Shown here: in pieces, positions 47,271 to 56,599 of the stretch
Layout of the letters: each line of letters begins with the position of its first letter
Position numbering within the stretch: the first letter of the stretch is position 1
The notes under the pieces: generated by a model
Databases searched by the model: none
What the model was told of the DNA's origin: nothing
Seen by the model: the letters and a program-made list of their open reading frames with translations, nothing else
Made by a program: the position numbers and the translations under genes
Origin: Segetibacter sp.
GTDB lineage: Bacteria; Bacteroidota; Bacteroidia; Chitinophagales; Chitinophagaceae
DNA: 64,000 bases
Assembly (NCBI RefSeq): GCF_025963695.1
Contig: NZ_JAOQAH010000097.1
Location: 1-64,000 of the forward strand
Direction of reading: 5' to 3'

Positions 47271-49514
47271 CTACTCGGCATCAAAACGATCCACGGTTTG
47301 AATGCCTTTCAGCATTTTTAAGCGTTCTACCAATTCTTCCAATTCTTCTTTATCGTGTACAAACACTTTTATCGTTCCTTCAAACAATCCATCGTGCGAC
47401 TCTATGGCAAGCGCGGCTATGTTAATTTTTAGATCTCCGGAAATGACGTTCGTGATTTTGTTTACCACACCTACATCGTCCATTCCAATAATCTTAAGGC
47501 CCGTAAGGAAACTTATCGCCTTATTTTTTGCCCACTTGGTTTTAACAACACGGTGACCATAATTAGACAATAAACTGGGGGCGTTAGGACAACTTGTACG
47601 GTGAATGATTAAACCCTTGCCGGTACTAACGAAGCCGAACACATCATCGCCGGGGATGGGGTTGCAGCACTTTGCCAGCGTGTACATAATCTTATCGCTG
47701 CTTTCACCGAATATAATAAGCTCTGAATCCTTTTTTGAATAATGTGGGATAATCTCAGCAGGTATTTCGTGAACCGGCTTTTGAGGTTTAGGTGGCTCGA
47801 GCCTATCACCCAAAACCTGGAATTCTTTCAGTTCTTTTAAATCCAAGGCTTTTACCGCAACCTGGTAATAAAAATCAAGCTGCGAATGGAACTTGTAAAA
47901 AGCTACCAGCGTATCGACGTTTTGCTGAGAGTAAGCTGCTCCTACACCTTCCAGCTTTCTTTGCAATATGTACTTTCCTTCTTCTGCAATGGTTCTTTTT
48001 ACTTCTTTTAGTGCATCCTTTATTTTGTTTTTGGCCTTCGCCGTAACCACAAAGGTTAGCCAATCTTCGCTTGGCTTTTGCTTGCTGCTTGTAATGATCT
48101 CGACCTGATCGCCACTACGCAGCTTATGGCTGATTGGAACAAGTTTGTGATTGATCTTAGCGCCAATACATTTCGTACCAATTGCGCTGTGAATGCTGAA
48201 TGCAAAGTCGAGGGCGGTACTACCGATGGGCAGCATTTTTACATCTCCCTTGGGAGTGTATACATAAATTTCTTCTGCGAGAAAACTTGTTTTAAAATCC
48301 TGCAGGAAGTCGACGCCGTCCGTATCCTGCGTGTTTAGCACTTCTCTGATCTGGCTAAACCACTTGTCAAAACGATCTTCATCTGCTGACCCTTCTTTGT
48401 ACTTGTAATGCGCGGCCAACCCTTTCTCCGCAATTTCATTCATGCGCTTGCTTCTTATCTGCACCTCTACCCATTTACCCTGCGGCCCCATTACAGTTGT
48501 ATGTAAAGCTTCGTAGCCATTACTTTTTGGATTGCTAAGCCAGTCTCTTAGTCGTTCGGGTGAGGGGGTGTACTCGTCAGTTATGATTGAGTACACTTTC
48601 CAGCAATGTTCTTTTTCGCGGGCGTGAGGAGAGTTCAAAATAATCCGGATAGCAAACAGGTCGTATACTTCTTCAAATGCAACCCCTTTTTTCTTTATTT
48701 TATTCCAAATGGAATGAATGCTTTTTGGACGGCCGTGAATTTCAAAATCAAAGCCTCCGGCGACTAGTTTCTCTTTTACAGGACGAATAAACTCGTTGAT
48801 ATATCTTGTACGCTCTCTCTTGGTTTCAGCCAGCTTGCGTGCTATGTCTTTGTACGTTTCCGGCTCCATGTACTTCATGGATAAATCTTCGAGCTCGGTC
48901 TTAATATTGTATAGCCCCATCCGGTGGGCAAGGGGAGCATATACCCAAACTGTTTCGCTGGAGACCTTCAACTGCTTCTCACGTTTCATGCTGTCGAGAG
49001 TCCGCATATTGTGTAGCCTGTCAGCAAGCTTAATTAAAATAACTCTTGGGTCATCCGTTAGGGTAAGTAATATTTTCTTGAAATTTTCGGCCTGTTGACT
49101 GGTGTTATTATCAATAACAGTTGAAATTTTTGTAAGGCCGTCTACAATTCGGGCGATCTCATGACCAAATTCCCTTTCAACGTCTTCGAATGTCATATCG
49201 GTATCTTCGACAGTATCGTGAAGCAGGGCACAGATAGTACTGCGAACCCCGAGGCCAATTTCTTCAACACAAATCATAGCCACGGCAAGCGGATGAATAA
49301 TATAAGGCTCGCCGCTTTTCCTTCGCATGGTTTTATGAGCATCAGCAGCCATTTCAAAAGCATGACGGACAAGCTCTTTATCTCCCTTTTTTAATTTTTC
49401 CCGTAATGCCCTCAGCAATGCGCGGTAATGGCGCAAAATCTCCTTCTTCTCCTGCTCCTCGTTTAGATTATATTTTTGGGTGGTTGGCACCGCTACTATG
49501 TCCTGCTCTTCCAT
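47271..49514 (-). CDS. Bifunctional (p)ppGpp synthetase/hydrolase (RelA/SpoT family)
   Basis: 747 residues: an N-terminal HD hydrolase domain (His99-Asp100 in ALLHDTVEDT), a synthetase domain (about 245-360, RPKSIHSIWNKI and FAIRIIL), a TGS domain (about 410-470, VYTPKGDVKMLP), and a C-terminal ACT domain (about 670-747). Both catalytic halves look intact, so it should make and degrade the stringent-response alarmone. It is the only RSH protein in the window. The -7 box directly before the start codon suggests a near-leaderless mRNA. Confidence 0.95.
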   Translation of the reverse strand: MEEQDIVAVPTTQKYNLNEEQEKKEILRHYRALLRALREKLKKGDKELVRHAFEMAADAHKTMRRKSGEPYIIHPLAVAMICVEEIGLGVRSTICALLHDTVEDTDMTFEDVEREFGHEIARIVDGLTKISTVIDNNTSQQAENFKKILLTLTDDPRVILIKLADRLHNMRTLDSMKREKQLKVSSETVWVYAPLAHRMGLYNIKTELEDLSMKYMEPETYKDIARKLAETKRERTRYINEFIRPVKEKLVAGGFDFEIHGRPKSIHSIWNKIKKKGVAFEEVYDLFAIRIILNSPHAREKEHCWKVYSIITDEYTPSPERLRDWLSNPKSNGYEALHTTVMGPQGKWVEVQIRSKRMNEIAEKGLAAHYKYKEGSADEDRFDKWFSQIREVLNTQDTDGVDFLQDFKTSFLAEEIYVYTPKGDVKMLPIGSTALDFAFSIHSAIGTKCIGAKINHKLVPISHKLRSGDQVEIITSSKQKPSEDWLTFVVTAKAKNKIKDALKEVKRTIAEEGKYILQRKLEGVGAAYSQQNVDTLVAFYKFHSQLDFYYQVAVKALDLKELKEFQVLGDRLEPPKPQKPVHEIPAEIIPHYSKKDSELIIFGESSDKIMYTLAKCCNPIPGDDVFGFVSTGKGLIIHRTSCPNAPSLLSNYGHRVVKTKWAKNKAISFLTGLKIIGMDDVGVVNKITNVISGDLKINIAALAIESHDGLFEGTIKVFVHDKEELEELVERLKMLKGIQTVDRFDAE

Positions 49515-50394
49515 GGGTACGAATTTACGAAAACGGCGTTTATCACGGTTTTTTTAGGAAAAAGTTAAGGTTATACTGGCACAAGCGATATTTCTTCTTT
49601 CAAACTCCCCCCTACAATCACGCATGTTTAACTGAATATTACCCTTCTCCTCCAGTGAACGTTTCGGAGCGACAGTGTTTGCGAGCACTGCTGTGGTAGC
49701 AGCTCCGTTAACACCTTTGGGTTTAATAATTTAAGAATTACTGACGGTGCAGGTTGAGGACACGTGCTTTCCTCGAAAAAAAATATTTTTATGCAAATGG
49801 AGATAAGCGTAACAAAAGAAGGTGCTGGCTACTATTTTTTCGCGCGGGAAGCTTTTTGGTTATTGTTACAGCACTAACAGAAACACATGTATAATGGGTG
49901 AAGCGTTATTAGAAGAGATTTAACTCCTACGCTAAAATTTTGCCAGGTAAAATTCGTTGTGGTAAACACGTTCACTTCTTCTCCCTATTTTATAGCCTTT
50001 TATAAATCATTCCGTTAAAAAAGATAAGCAAAGAAGTGGATGTAGAAATGTTTCCTCATCGCTTGTTTGCTTCATAATGCTGTATGGCGATTGTGCTGTT
50101 CTGATAGTTAAAGTAGGCGGCAGAGGATTTGACTTTAATTGACTGTTTTAACGTTAATCTGTCTGTAAGTTTTGATACAGGTAAGTTTGTACGAAAAATC
50201 GTAGTTGTTTGTTTTCACTACCTTTTATACTTTGGACGAAAAAAGCACGGAAATAAAATAATACCTGATAATTTTCTTACCAATACATTAAGAGATATTA
50301 TAAGATAGATTTTAGTCATTCCTAAAAAGGGCATAAAGAATTTTGTATATAACGAGTATAATAAATATTACAATTTTAAAAACAAGTTTGGTTA
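49515..50394. other. Long intergenic region upstream of the MPE-PycTM-cyclase cluster
   Basis: 880 bp with no convincing gene. It holds the relA/spoT promoter at its left edge. The rest is AT-rich, with short unsupported frames. Promoters for the three-gene cluster must lie here, but I see no clear -7/-33 pair. Confidence 0.55.
49520..49527 (-). promoter_or_regulatory. Putative promoter -7 box for the RelA/SpoT gene
   Basis: TAAATTCG on the minus strand, five bases before the ATG (49514), which would make the transcript leaderless or nearly so. Confidence 0.5.
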
Positions 50395-53300
50395 ATGAAA
50401 AAGGCTAGTGGGGTTTTGATGTTTTTATTTTTAGGTTTGATCGGCTATGGCCAGGAGGATACACTACAGGCAAAAGTTATATTAATTGGGGATGCCGGTG
50501 ACTTTAAAGGTGGGAGGCACCCTGTAATAGAGGCGGTGCGACAAACAAATAAACTAGATAAGAAAACGACAATTGTTTTTTTGGGAGACAACTTGTACAC
50601 CACCGGCTTGCCCGATGAACAAAATTCTTTTTACGATATAAAAAGAAGTGTGCTAGATACCCAAATTGCTATTGCAAATGGTACAGATGCAAAAGTATTT
50701 TTCATACCGGGCAACCATGATTGGGATAGAGGAGGCAAAGGAGGTTGGGAGGCAGTTAGGCGGCAGCAGCAGTATATAGATGCTAAAGGGGGTAAGAATG
50801 TGAAGTTCTATCCCGAAGATGGTTGCGGTGGACCGGTGGAAGTATCTTTAAGCGATGACGTGACGCTGGTAATGTTTGACAGCCAGTGGTGGATACATCC
50901 ATATGACAAACCAGGGATAGAGTCTGACTGTGAATATAAAACGCCTTTTGAAGTACTAAACCAGTTAGAAGATATTCTTTCGAAGAACTCGAAGAAGCTT
51001 GTGATACTTGCATGTCATCATACTTTTAGAAGTTATGGTATTCATGGGGGTTATTTTACCCTTAAGCAACATATTTTTCCTCTTACTGATGCCTTCCCTA
51101 ACCTATATGTCCCACTGCCCGCTATTGGTTCTATCTACCCGATTGCCCGTGGTGTTTTTGGAGTACCGGAAGATTTATCTCATCCCGCTTACGCCAATAT
51201 GATTCGCGACGTAGAGAAAGTAGTTAAGGGACATCGTAATGTCATTTTTGCCGGGGGTCACGAGCACAGCCTTCAACTAATCAAAGACAGCACCTATAAT
51301 TACATTGTAAGCGGAAGTGGAACCAAACATACTCGTGTTTCGCCCAATAAAAAAGCTCCCTTTGTTTCGGATTTAAATGGATATGCTGTATTGGATGTGT
51401 CAAAGAACAAAAACGTTAACCTTACTTTTTATACCGTAAGCGATTCTATAAAAAAGGCTTACAATAGTCACCTTCTAAACTTTTCAAAACTACCCGAGGA
51501 GGAGAATAAAAACGATGTTCCGGTCGTTTACGTGCCTTATTCTGCTGATAGCATAAGTGTAGCTGCAAATCTTACATACGCCGAAGTTTCCGGAACTAAG
51601 AAATTTTTCAATGGCAGTAATTATCGTGATGTATGGGCAGAACAGGTTAAGATGAAAGTTTTTAGAGTAAATGAAGAAATGGGTGGATTTAAAGTTGGAG
51701 AAATGGGTGGAGGACACCAGACCAAGTCATTGCGGTTAACTGACACAAGCGGAAAAGAATGGACTCTAAGAACTATAAATAAAGACATTACCAAAATACT
51801 TCCGGGAAACGTACAGGGAACGCTGGCGCAGGACTATTTGCAAGATTTTATTTCATCTGCACATCCTTATTCGCCTGTGATTATTCCACCCCTTGCCAAG
51901 GCTGTAAATGTTACAGTTGCTGCACCAAGAATATTTTTTATTCCAAATGATCCTGCTTTAGGTCCTTATCGACCCTTTTTTGCTAACACGATTTGCCTGT
52001 TGGAAGAAAGACAGCCAATAGCACGCGGAGAAGACACAAAGAGTGAACAGAAAGTGGTAAACAAAATGTTGGAGGATAATGACAATCACGTAGACCAGGA
52101 AGCGTTTTTGCGCGCACGTTTACTAGACTTTCTTATCGCCGACTGGGACCGGCATTTTGACCAGTGGAGGTTTTTAGAAAAAGATACAGGCAAAGGCAAG
52201 CTTTATTACCCTATTCCGAGAGATCGTGACCAGGCCTTTTCATACTCCAATGGATTACTTGTAAAGCTGGCGTCGCAAAATCTTATTCCTTTTTTAAAGG
52301 GGTTTAGAAGACAAATTCCAGGAATTCAATGGCTTGCATATTGGGCTAAAGATCTTGACCGTAGCTTTCTTAATTCCCTCGACTCTTCAACATGGTCAAA
52401 AGCATTAGCTAATTTTAAAACCAATCTTCCTGATAACGTGATAGATGAGGCTGTCAAAAAACTCCCGCCAGAAGTGTACGCTTTAGGTGGATCTGAAATT
52501 AGCGCCAAGTTAAAAAGCCGCCGCAATTATTTGCCGCGAGAAGGAATGAATTACTACAGGTTTCTATCCAAACAGGTAAATGTAGTAGGAAGCAATAAAA
52601 ATGAATATTTCAAAGTACAGTCAGTTGGTAAAAATCTACAGGTACGGGTATATAAAAAAACAAAAGAAACAGATTCCGCATCTCTCGTCTATAGCCGCAT
52701 TTTTGAGCCCGGGGTGACCGAGCAAATACATATGTACGGGCTGAATGGAGACGACGTTTTTGATGTGGATGAAAATGCTAAGTCAAAAATTAAAATGAGG
52801 ATTATTGGCGGCAGGGGCAATGATACTTTTAACATTAAGGGAGATGTTAAGAATTACCTCTACGATCTGTCCAGCGAAAAAAATTTAATAGAAAATAAAA
52901 GCAGGACGAGGATCCGATTTGAGAATACTCCGGAAGTAAATAAATACAGCACCACAGGTTTTAATTATAACAAGAACAATTTTCCAAATCTAAATCTAGG
53001 CTTTAATGCTGAAGACGGTTTAATGGCTGGCCTTGGCTTTTCAAGAAAAACTTTTGGGTTTAGAAAAGAGCCTTTTTCAACTTTTCAAAAATTTTCAACG
53101 CTTTATGCCTTTAGTAGTGGTGCATACAGGCTTAATTACTCAGGAGAATTCAACCAGGTGATTGGAAAAGATGATATTGTTATTAATGCGGCACTCGCTA
53201 AACCTACCCTCAACAATTTCTTCGGTATCGGGAATTTTACTAAAGTGGCGAATAATAAAGAACCTTTGTTTTACCGTGTACGCTATAACTATGTTGATGC

Positions 53301-54036
53301 CGAGGTGTTACTTCGACGTAGATTGGGGAATGTTTTAAAGATGTTTGGGGGTCCAAAAGTGTTCAATTATTGGAACCATCTTGAAGATAACCGGGACAAA
53401 ATATTAGATGCTCCCTCTCTTGTCGGTTTAGATTCAATTAACGTATATAAGACAAAGACCTATGTGGGGGGTAAGTTTGGAATATTGTTAAATAATGTAA
53501 ACAATGAGTTTATGCCCACAAGGGGAATTTATTGGAATACCGAGTTTAATGCTTTAGCAGGTATTAATAAAAACAGTAAGCCACTTACTACGCTAACTTC
53601 AGACATGACACTCTACTCAAGCCTCACCGATCCTGCCAGGGTGGTGAGTATCCTCAGGCTTGGTGGGGGGCATATCTTTAGCAAAAATTACGAATACTTC
53701 CAGGCGTTGAACCTGGGACAAAACAATGTTTTAAGAGGATTTAGAAAAAACCGGTTTGCAGGAACTTCATTAGCATACGGAAGCTTGTCTTTGCTTGTGA
53801 AGTTATTTGATACCAAGTCTTATATTTTGCCAGGTTCTGTTGGCGTACTTGCATTTGATGATATTGGAAGGGTTTGGGCAGAAAATGAGACGAGTAAAAA
53901 ATGGCACAACTCTTTTGGTGGAGGACTGTATTATTCGCCATTTAATATGCTGCTTATTTCAGCGGCGATGGGCTTTTCTGAAGAAGGGACGCTTTTTAAT
54001 CTTTCGATCGGCACAAAATTTAATCTGACTTTTTAA
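50395..54036 (+). CDS. Exported metallophosphoesterase with kinase-like middle region and outer-membrane beta-barrel
   Basis: 1213 residues with a signal peptide (about 1-20). Residues 25-350 form a calcineurin-like phosphoesterase with all metal motifs: GDAGD (32-36), GDN (64-66), GNHDW (106-110), ACHHT (206-210) and GHEHS (288-292). A middle region (about 420-720) has GGGHQTKSLRL, then ADWDRHFDQW (582-591) and PRDRDQAF (608-615), a spacing of acidic residues reminiscent of atypical kinases (CotH/Fam20/HipA style). The last 350 or so residues are beta-strand-rich and end in Phe, like a surface-antigen/BamA-type barrel. It is therefore probably in the outer membrane. The HD-PycTM gene follows after 8 bp. 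Its function is not established. Confidence 0.85.
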   Translation: MKKASGVLMFLFLGLIGYGQEDTLQAKVILIGDAGDFKGGRHPVIEAVRQTNKLDKKTTIVFLGDNLYTTGLPDEQNSFYDIKRSVLDTQIAIANGTDAKVFFIPGNHDWDRGGKGGWEAVRRQQQYIDAKGGKNVKFYPEDGCGGPVEVSLSDDVTLVMFDSQWWIHPYDKPGIESDCEYKTPFEVLNQLEDILSKNSKKLVILACHHTFRSYGIHGGYFTLKQHIFPLTDAFPNLYVPLPAIGSIYPIARGVFGVPEDLSHPAYANMIRDVEKVVKGHRNVIFAGGHEHSLQLIKDSTYNYIVSGSGTKHTRVSPNKKAPFVSDLNGYAVLDVSKNKNVNLTFYTVSDSIKKAYNSHLLNFSKLPEEENKNDVPVVYVPYSADSISVAANLTYAEVSGTKKFFNGSNYRDVWAEQVKMKVFRVNEEMGGFKVGEMGGGHQTKSLRLTDTSGKEWTLRTINKDITKILPGNVQGTLAQDYLQDFISSAHPYSPVIIPPLAKAVNVTVAAPRIFFIPNDPALGPYRPFFANTICLLEERQPIARGEDTKSEQKVVNKMLEDNDNHVDQEAFLRARLLDFLIADWDRHFDQWRFLEKDTGKGKLYYPIPRDRDQAFSYSNGLLVKLASQNLIPFLKGFRRQIPGIQWLAYWAKDLDRSFLNSLDSSTWSKALANFKTNLPDNVIDEAVKKLPPEVYALGGSEISAKLKSRRNYLPREGMNYYRFLSKQVNVVGSNKNEYFKVQSVGKNLQVRVYKKTKETDSASLVYSRIFEPGVTEQIHMYGLNGDDVFDVDENAKSKIKMRIIGGRGNDTFNIKGDVKNYLYDLSSEKNLIENKSRTRIRFENTPEVNKYSTTGFNYNKNNFPNLNLGFNAEDGLMAGLGFSRKTFGFRKEPFSTFQKFSTLYAFSSGAYRLNYSGEFNQVIGKDDIVINAALAKPTLNNFFGIGNFTKVANNKEPLFYRVRYNYVDAEVLLRRRLGNVLKMFGGPKVFNYWNHLEDNRDKILDAPSLVGLDSINVYKTKTYVGGKFGILLNNVNNEFMPTRGIYWNTEFNALAGINKNSKPLTTLTSDMTLYSSLTDPARVVSILRLGGGHIFSKNYEYFQALNLGQNNVLRGFRKNRFAGTSLAYGSLSLLVKLFDTKSYILPGSVGVLAFDDIGRVWAENETSKKWHNSFGGGLYYSPFNMLLISAAMGFSEEGTLFNLSIGTKFNLTF

Positions 54037-54044
54037 TAATACTA

Positions 54045-55265
54045 ATGGATTACACTTCAATCTATAAGAAAGTAGAAGCCTATGTCACAGATCTTTTTGA
54101 GCGAATGGCGAACCCAAACCTAACTTACCACAATTTACAGCACACGATTAAAGTAGTAGCCAGAACCAAAGAAATTTCAGCACATTACCACCTGATTGAA
54201 AATGATTTACTTGTTCTTTTTGTAGCTGCATGGTTTCACGATACTGGCTACTTGTTTGATGAAGTAGCTTTGCATGAAGAGAAGAGTGTACAGGTAATGA
54301 GCGATTTTAACCAAACGCTTATCAACGATAACGATATTATAAAAAGTATTGAAGAGGTAATATTAGCAACAAAACCATCGGCAAAGCCAGCAAATCTGTT
54401 ACAACAAATATTAGTTGATGCCGACTCCTATCACTTTGGAACAAAAGAAATTGATATTACCAATAAGCAGGTGCATGATGAATTTACTGCTCGCAATGGA
54501 CCTATAAGCAAGAAGGACTGGGACAGGCAAACGGTGAAAATGTTGGAAAACCATCGCTATTACACCACATATTGCAGGGAACTGCTTAACGACAGAAAAA
54601 AGAAAAATATCAAAAAGTTAAAGAAAAATATCGAACAGGAACCAGACGAAGCGGCCACTCTTCTTGGCGACAGGCAATCTGTAAAGGCTGCTAATAACCT
54701 TACTACAAAAGGTATCCAAACAATGCTTCGTCTTACCTCGGAAAATCACATGAAGTTGAGTGACATGGCAGACGGAAAGGCCAACATTCTTATATCTGTA
54801 AATGCCATTATCATCTCCGTAATTTTATCTGTGCTGATGCGAAGGTTGCAGGAGGATACTTATTTAACCGTTCCCACCATTATTTTTCTATCATCGTCAG
54901 TATGCACTATTGTTGTAGCCATTTTAGCTACCCGCCCTAAAGTAAGCGCAGGAAGGTTTAGTGAGCAGGATATTGATACTAAAAAAACCAACCTTCTCTT
55001 CTTTGGTAATTTTTATAAATGCACCCAGGAGGAGTATGAAAAAGCAATGTCGAAGATGATGGTTGACTCGGAGTATTTGTATGGCTCCCTTATTAAAGAT
55101 ATTTACCAGCTAGGCGTAGTACTTGCGCGTAAATACAGACTCATCAGGTGGGCCTACAACATCTTTATGTTTGGAATAATAATTTCAGTGATTGCCTTTG
55201 CCATTGCAGTTATGATGAGTAGCAGCGGCAGTTCAATAACTCTTCCGCAAGGGTCCCCGCTATAA
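54045..55265 (+). CDS. HD-domain protein fused to Pycsar-effector (PycTM-like) membrane domain
   Basis: 406 residues. The N-terminal HD domain (about 20-185) keeps the metal set His33 (NLQHTIKVV), His65-Asp66 (WFHDTGYL) and Asp125 (LVDADSY). A charged linker (about 183-205) leads to a DUF5706-like region: MADGKANILISVNAIIISV (helix about 247-264), a second helix (276-296) and a third (370-391). DUF5706 is the family of PycTM effectors, which disrupt the membrane on binding cCMP or cUMP. The gap to the upstream phosphoesterase gene is 8 bp, and the class III cyclase gene follows 118 bp later. The HD domain could hydrolyse the signal; this is inference. Confidence 0.86.
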   Translation: MDYTSIYKKVEAYVTDLFERMANPNLTYHNLQHTIKVVARTKEISAHYHLIENDLLVLFVAAWFHDTGYLFDEVALHEEKSVQVMSDFNQTLINDNDIIKSIEEVILATKPSAKPANLLQQILVDADSYHFGTKEIDITNKQVHDEFTARNGPISKKDWDRQTVKMLENHRYYTTYCRELLNDRKKKNIKKLKKNIEQEPDEAATLLGDRQSVKAANNLTTKGIQTMLRLTSENHMKLSDMADGKANILISVNAIIISVILSVLMRRLQEDTYLTVPTIIFLSSSVCTIVVAILATRPKVSAGRFSEQDIDTKKTNLLFFGNFYKCTQEEYEKAMSKMMVDSEYLYGSLIKDIYQLGVVLARKYRLIRWAYNIFMFGIIISVIAFAIAVMMSSSGSSITLPQGSPL

Positions 55266-55383
55266 AGCTGTTACCAGGTTGCCCTCATTTTTCTTTTCCT
55301 TTTAAAAACTCAATTCCAACAAAAATGTTACTTAACTTTTCCATCCAATATTTAAAGATGCAGCGAGTTTTTTCTTTCTGTGA

Positions 55384-56478
55384 ATGTTTTCAAAAGAAAA
55401 TATGAAGTCGCCACTGAAGAAATTATTCGCTTTTAGCTTTGTAAGCAGGTATAGGTTCTCACTTATATTCTACATGTCTGTTTTCTGGACGGTGGTTGAT
55501 TTTATAATCGTTCTTACCAGGCCCGAACCGGCCTATTATAGCTTTGCCTCTGCCATCTTACTTCGAAGTGTTCTTATTTTTTGCATGAGCCTTGTTATAG
55601 GGTACGTGTTAGTCTTTAAATTAAAAAGGCTTTTCAGAAATCGTTCTCTCGCCGTAAGTTTTGTTTTTCGAAGTGGTATTTTATTTATTGCCGCATTTAT
55701 TGTTAACTATCTCATCCACGCAGCAAACATTATTTTCATTCTTCATTTAAGCGTTGGTGAAGCATTGCAACGCTACGGACAAGATGCGTTTCATCCTTTA
55801 TGGCTTACTCAAAAAATAATATATTGGATGGCTCTTTTCGTATTTACACAATTAATAATAGAGGTAAACGAGAAGTATGCGCCCGGGGTTTTTATGGATA
55901 TTCTTTTAGGAAAGTATCTGGAGCCCAAAATAGAAAGAAGGATTGTAATGTTCATCGATCTAAAAGACTCGACCCCGATAGCTGAAAAATTGGGTCACCA
56001 GCAGTATTTTAAATTTATAAGGGAGTTCATTTACCAAATTTCAAATGCACTAATAGAACATGGTGGCAGTATTTATCAATATGTAGGTGATGAAGTAGTG
56101 GTCTCGTGGCTTTTTGAAAAAAAGAATACCCGGAAGTGTATGGATGCTTTAATTGAAGCAAGAAAAAATTTGCAGAAGCGAGGGGAACATTTTCGTAGAA
56201 GGTATGGACTGATCCCAGAGTTTAGGGTTGGAATTCATTTAGGTGATGTAACGGTTGGAGAAATAGGTGTGATAAAAAAGGACATCGCTATGAGTGGTGA
56301 TACGATGAATACAACAGCCCGTATACGAAGTGCATGCAGCGAATTGAACCAGAAATACATTGTGTCACTTGACTTTAGAGAAAATGTTGATTTAAAGGAC
56401 TGGCAAACCGAGAGCCTGGGTATAGTTGAATTGAAAGGAAAAAACCACGGAATTGAATTGTTTTCGCTGAAAATCTAA
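55384..56478 (+). CDS. Membrane-anchored class III nucleotide cyclase
   Basis: 364 residues. Four membrane helices (about 25-45, 57-79, 96-120, 140-160) precede a class III adenylate/guanylate cyclase domain (about 185-364). Metal-binding Asp192 (MFIDLKDST) and Asp236 (YVGDE) are present, as are transition-state Asn309 and Arg313 (GDTMNTTARI). The base-recognition positions differ from adenylate cyclases: Gln232 replaces the usual Lys before the GD, and Ala302 sits where adenylate cyclases have Asp. The nucleotide made therefore cannot be assigned. With the HD-PycTM gene upstream it looks like a Pycsar-type pair. Canonical Pycsar cyclases are usually soluble, so the membrane anchor is unusual. 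Confidence 0.88.
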   Translation: MFSKENMKSPLKKLFAFSFVSRYRFSLIFYMSVFWTVVDFIIVLTRPEPAYYSFASAILLRSVLIFCMSLVIGYVLVFKLKRLFRNRSLAVSFVFRSGILFIAAFIVNYLIHAANIIFILHLSVGEALQRYGQDAFHPLWLTQKIIYWMALFVFTQLIIEVNEKYAPGVFMDILLGKYLEPKIERRIVMFIDLKDSTPIAEKLGHQQYFKFIREFIYQISNALIEHGGSIYQYVGDEVVVSWLFEKKNTRKCMDALIEARKNLQKRGEHFRRRYGLIPEFRVGIHLGDVTVGEIGVIKKDIAMSGDTMNTTARIRSACSELNQKYIVSLDFRENVDLKDWQTESLGIVELKGKNHGIELFSLKI

Positions 56479-56542
56479 ATTTGAAGATCCTCCTGCTTTA
56501 TTAGCCTGGTGCAAATAATATAAAAAGCTGCCTTAAGTATAA

Positions 56543-56568
56543 AAGTACAAGTGAGTGACACAACAATG
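56543..56568 (-). repeat. Dispersed intergenic repeat, copy R16
   Basis: Minus strand CATTGTTGTGTCACTCAC followed by TTGTACTT, between the convergent cyclase and dnaX genes. Confidence 0.88.
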
Positions 56569-56599
56569 CTGCTACAACGAACACCGTTGGTTAAGAAAA

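Noticed and set aside
49406-49699. 97-residue frame across the start of relA/spoT
   Set aside because: Overlaps the real N-terminus and its promoter; no recognisable domain.
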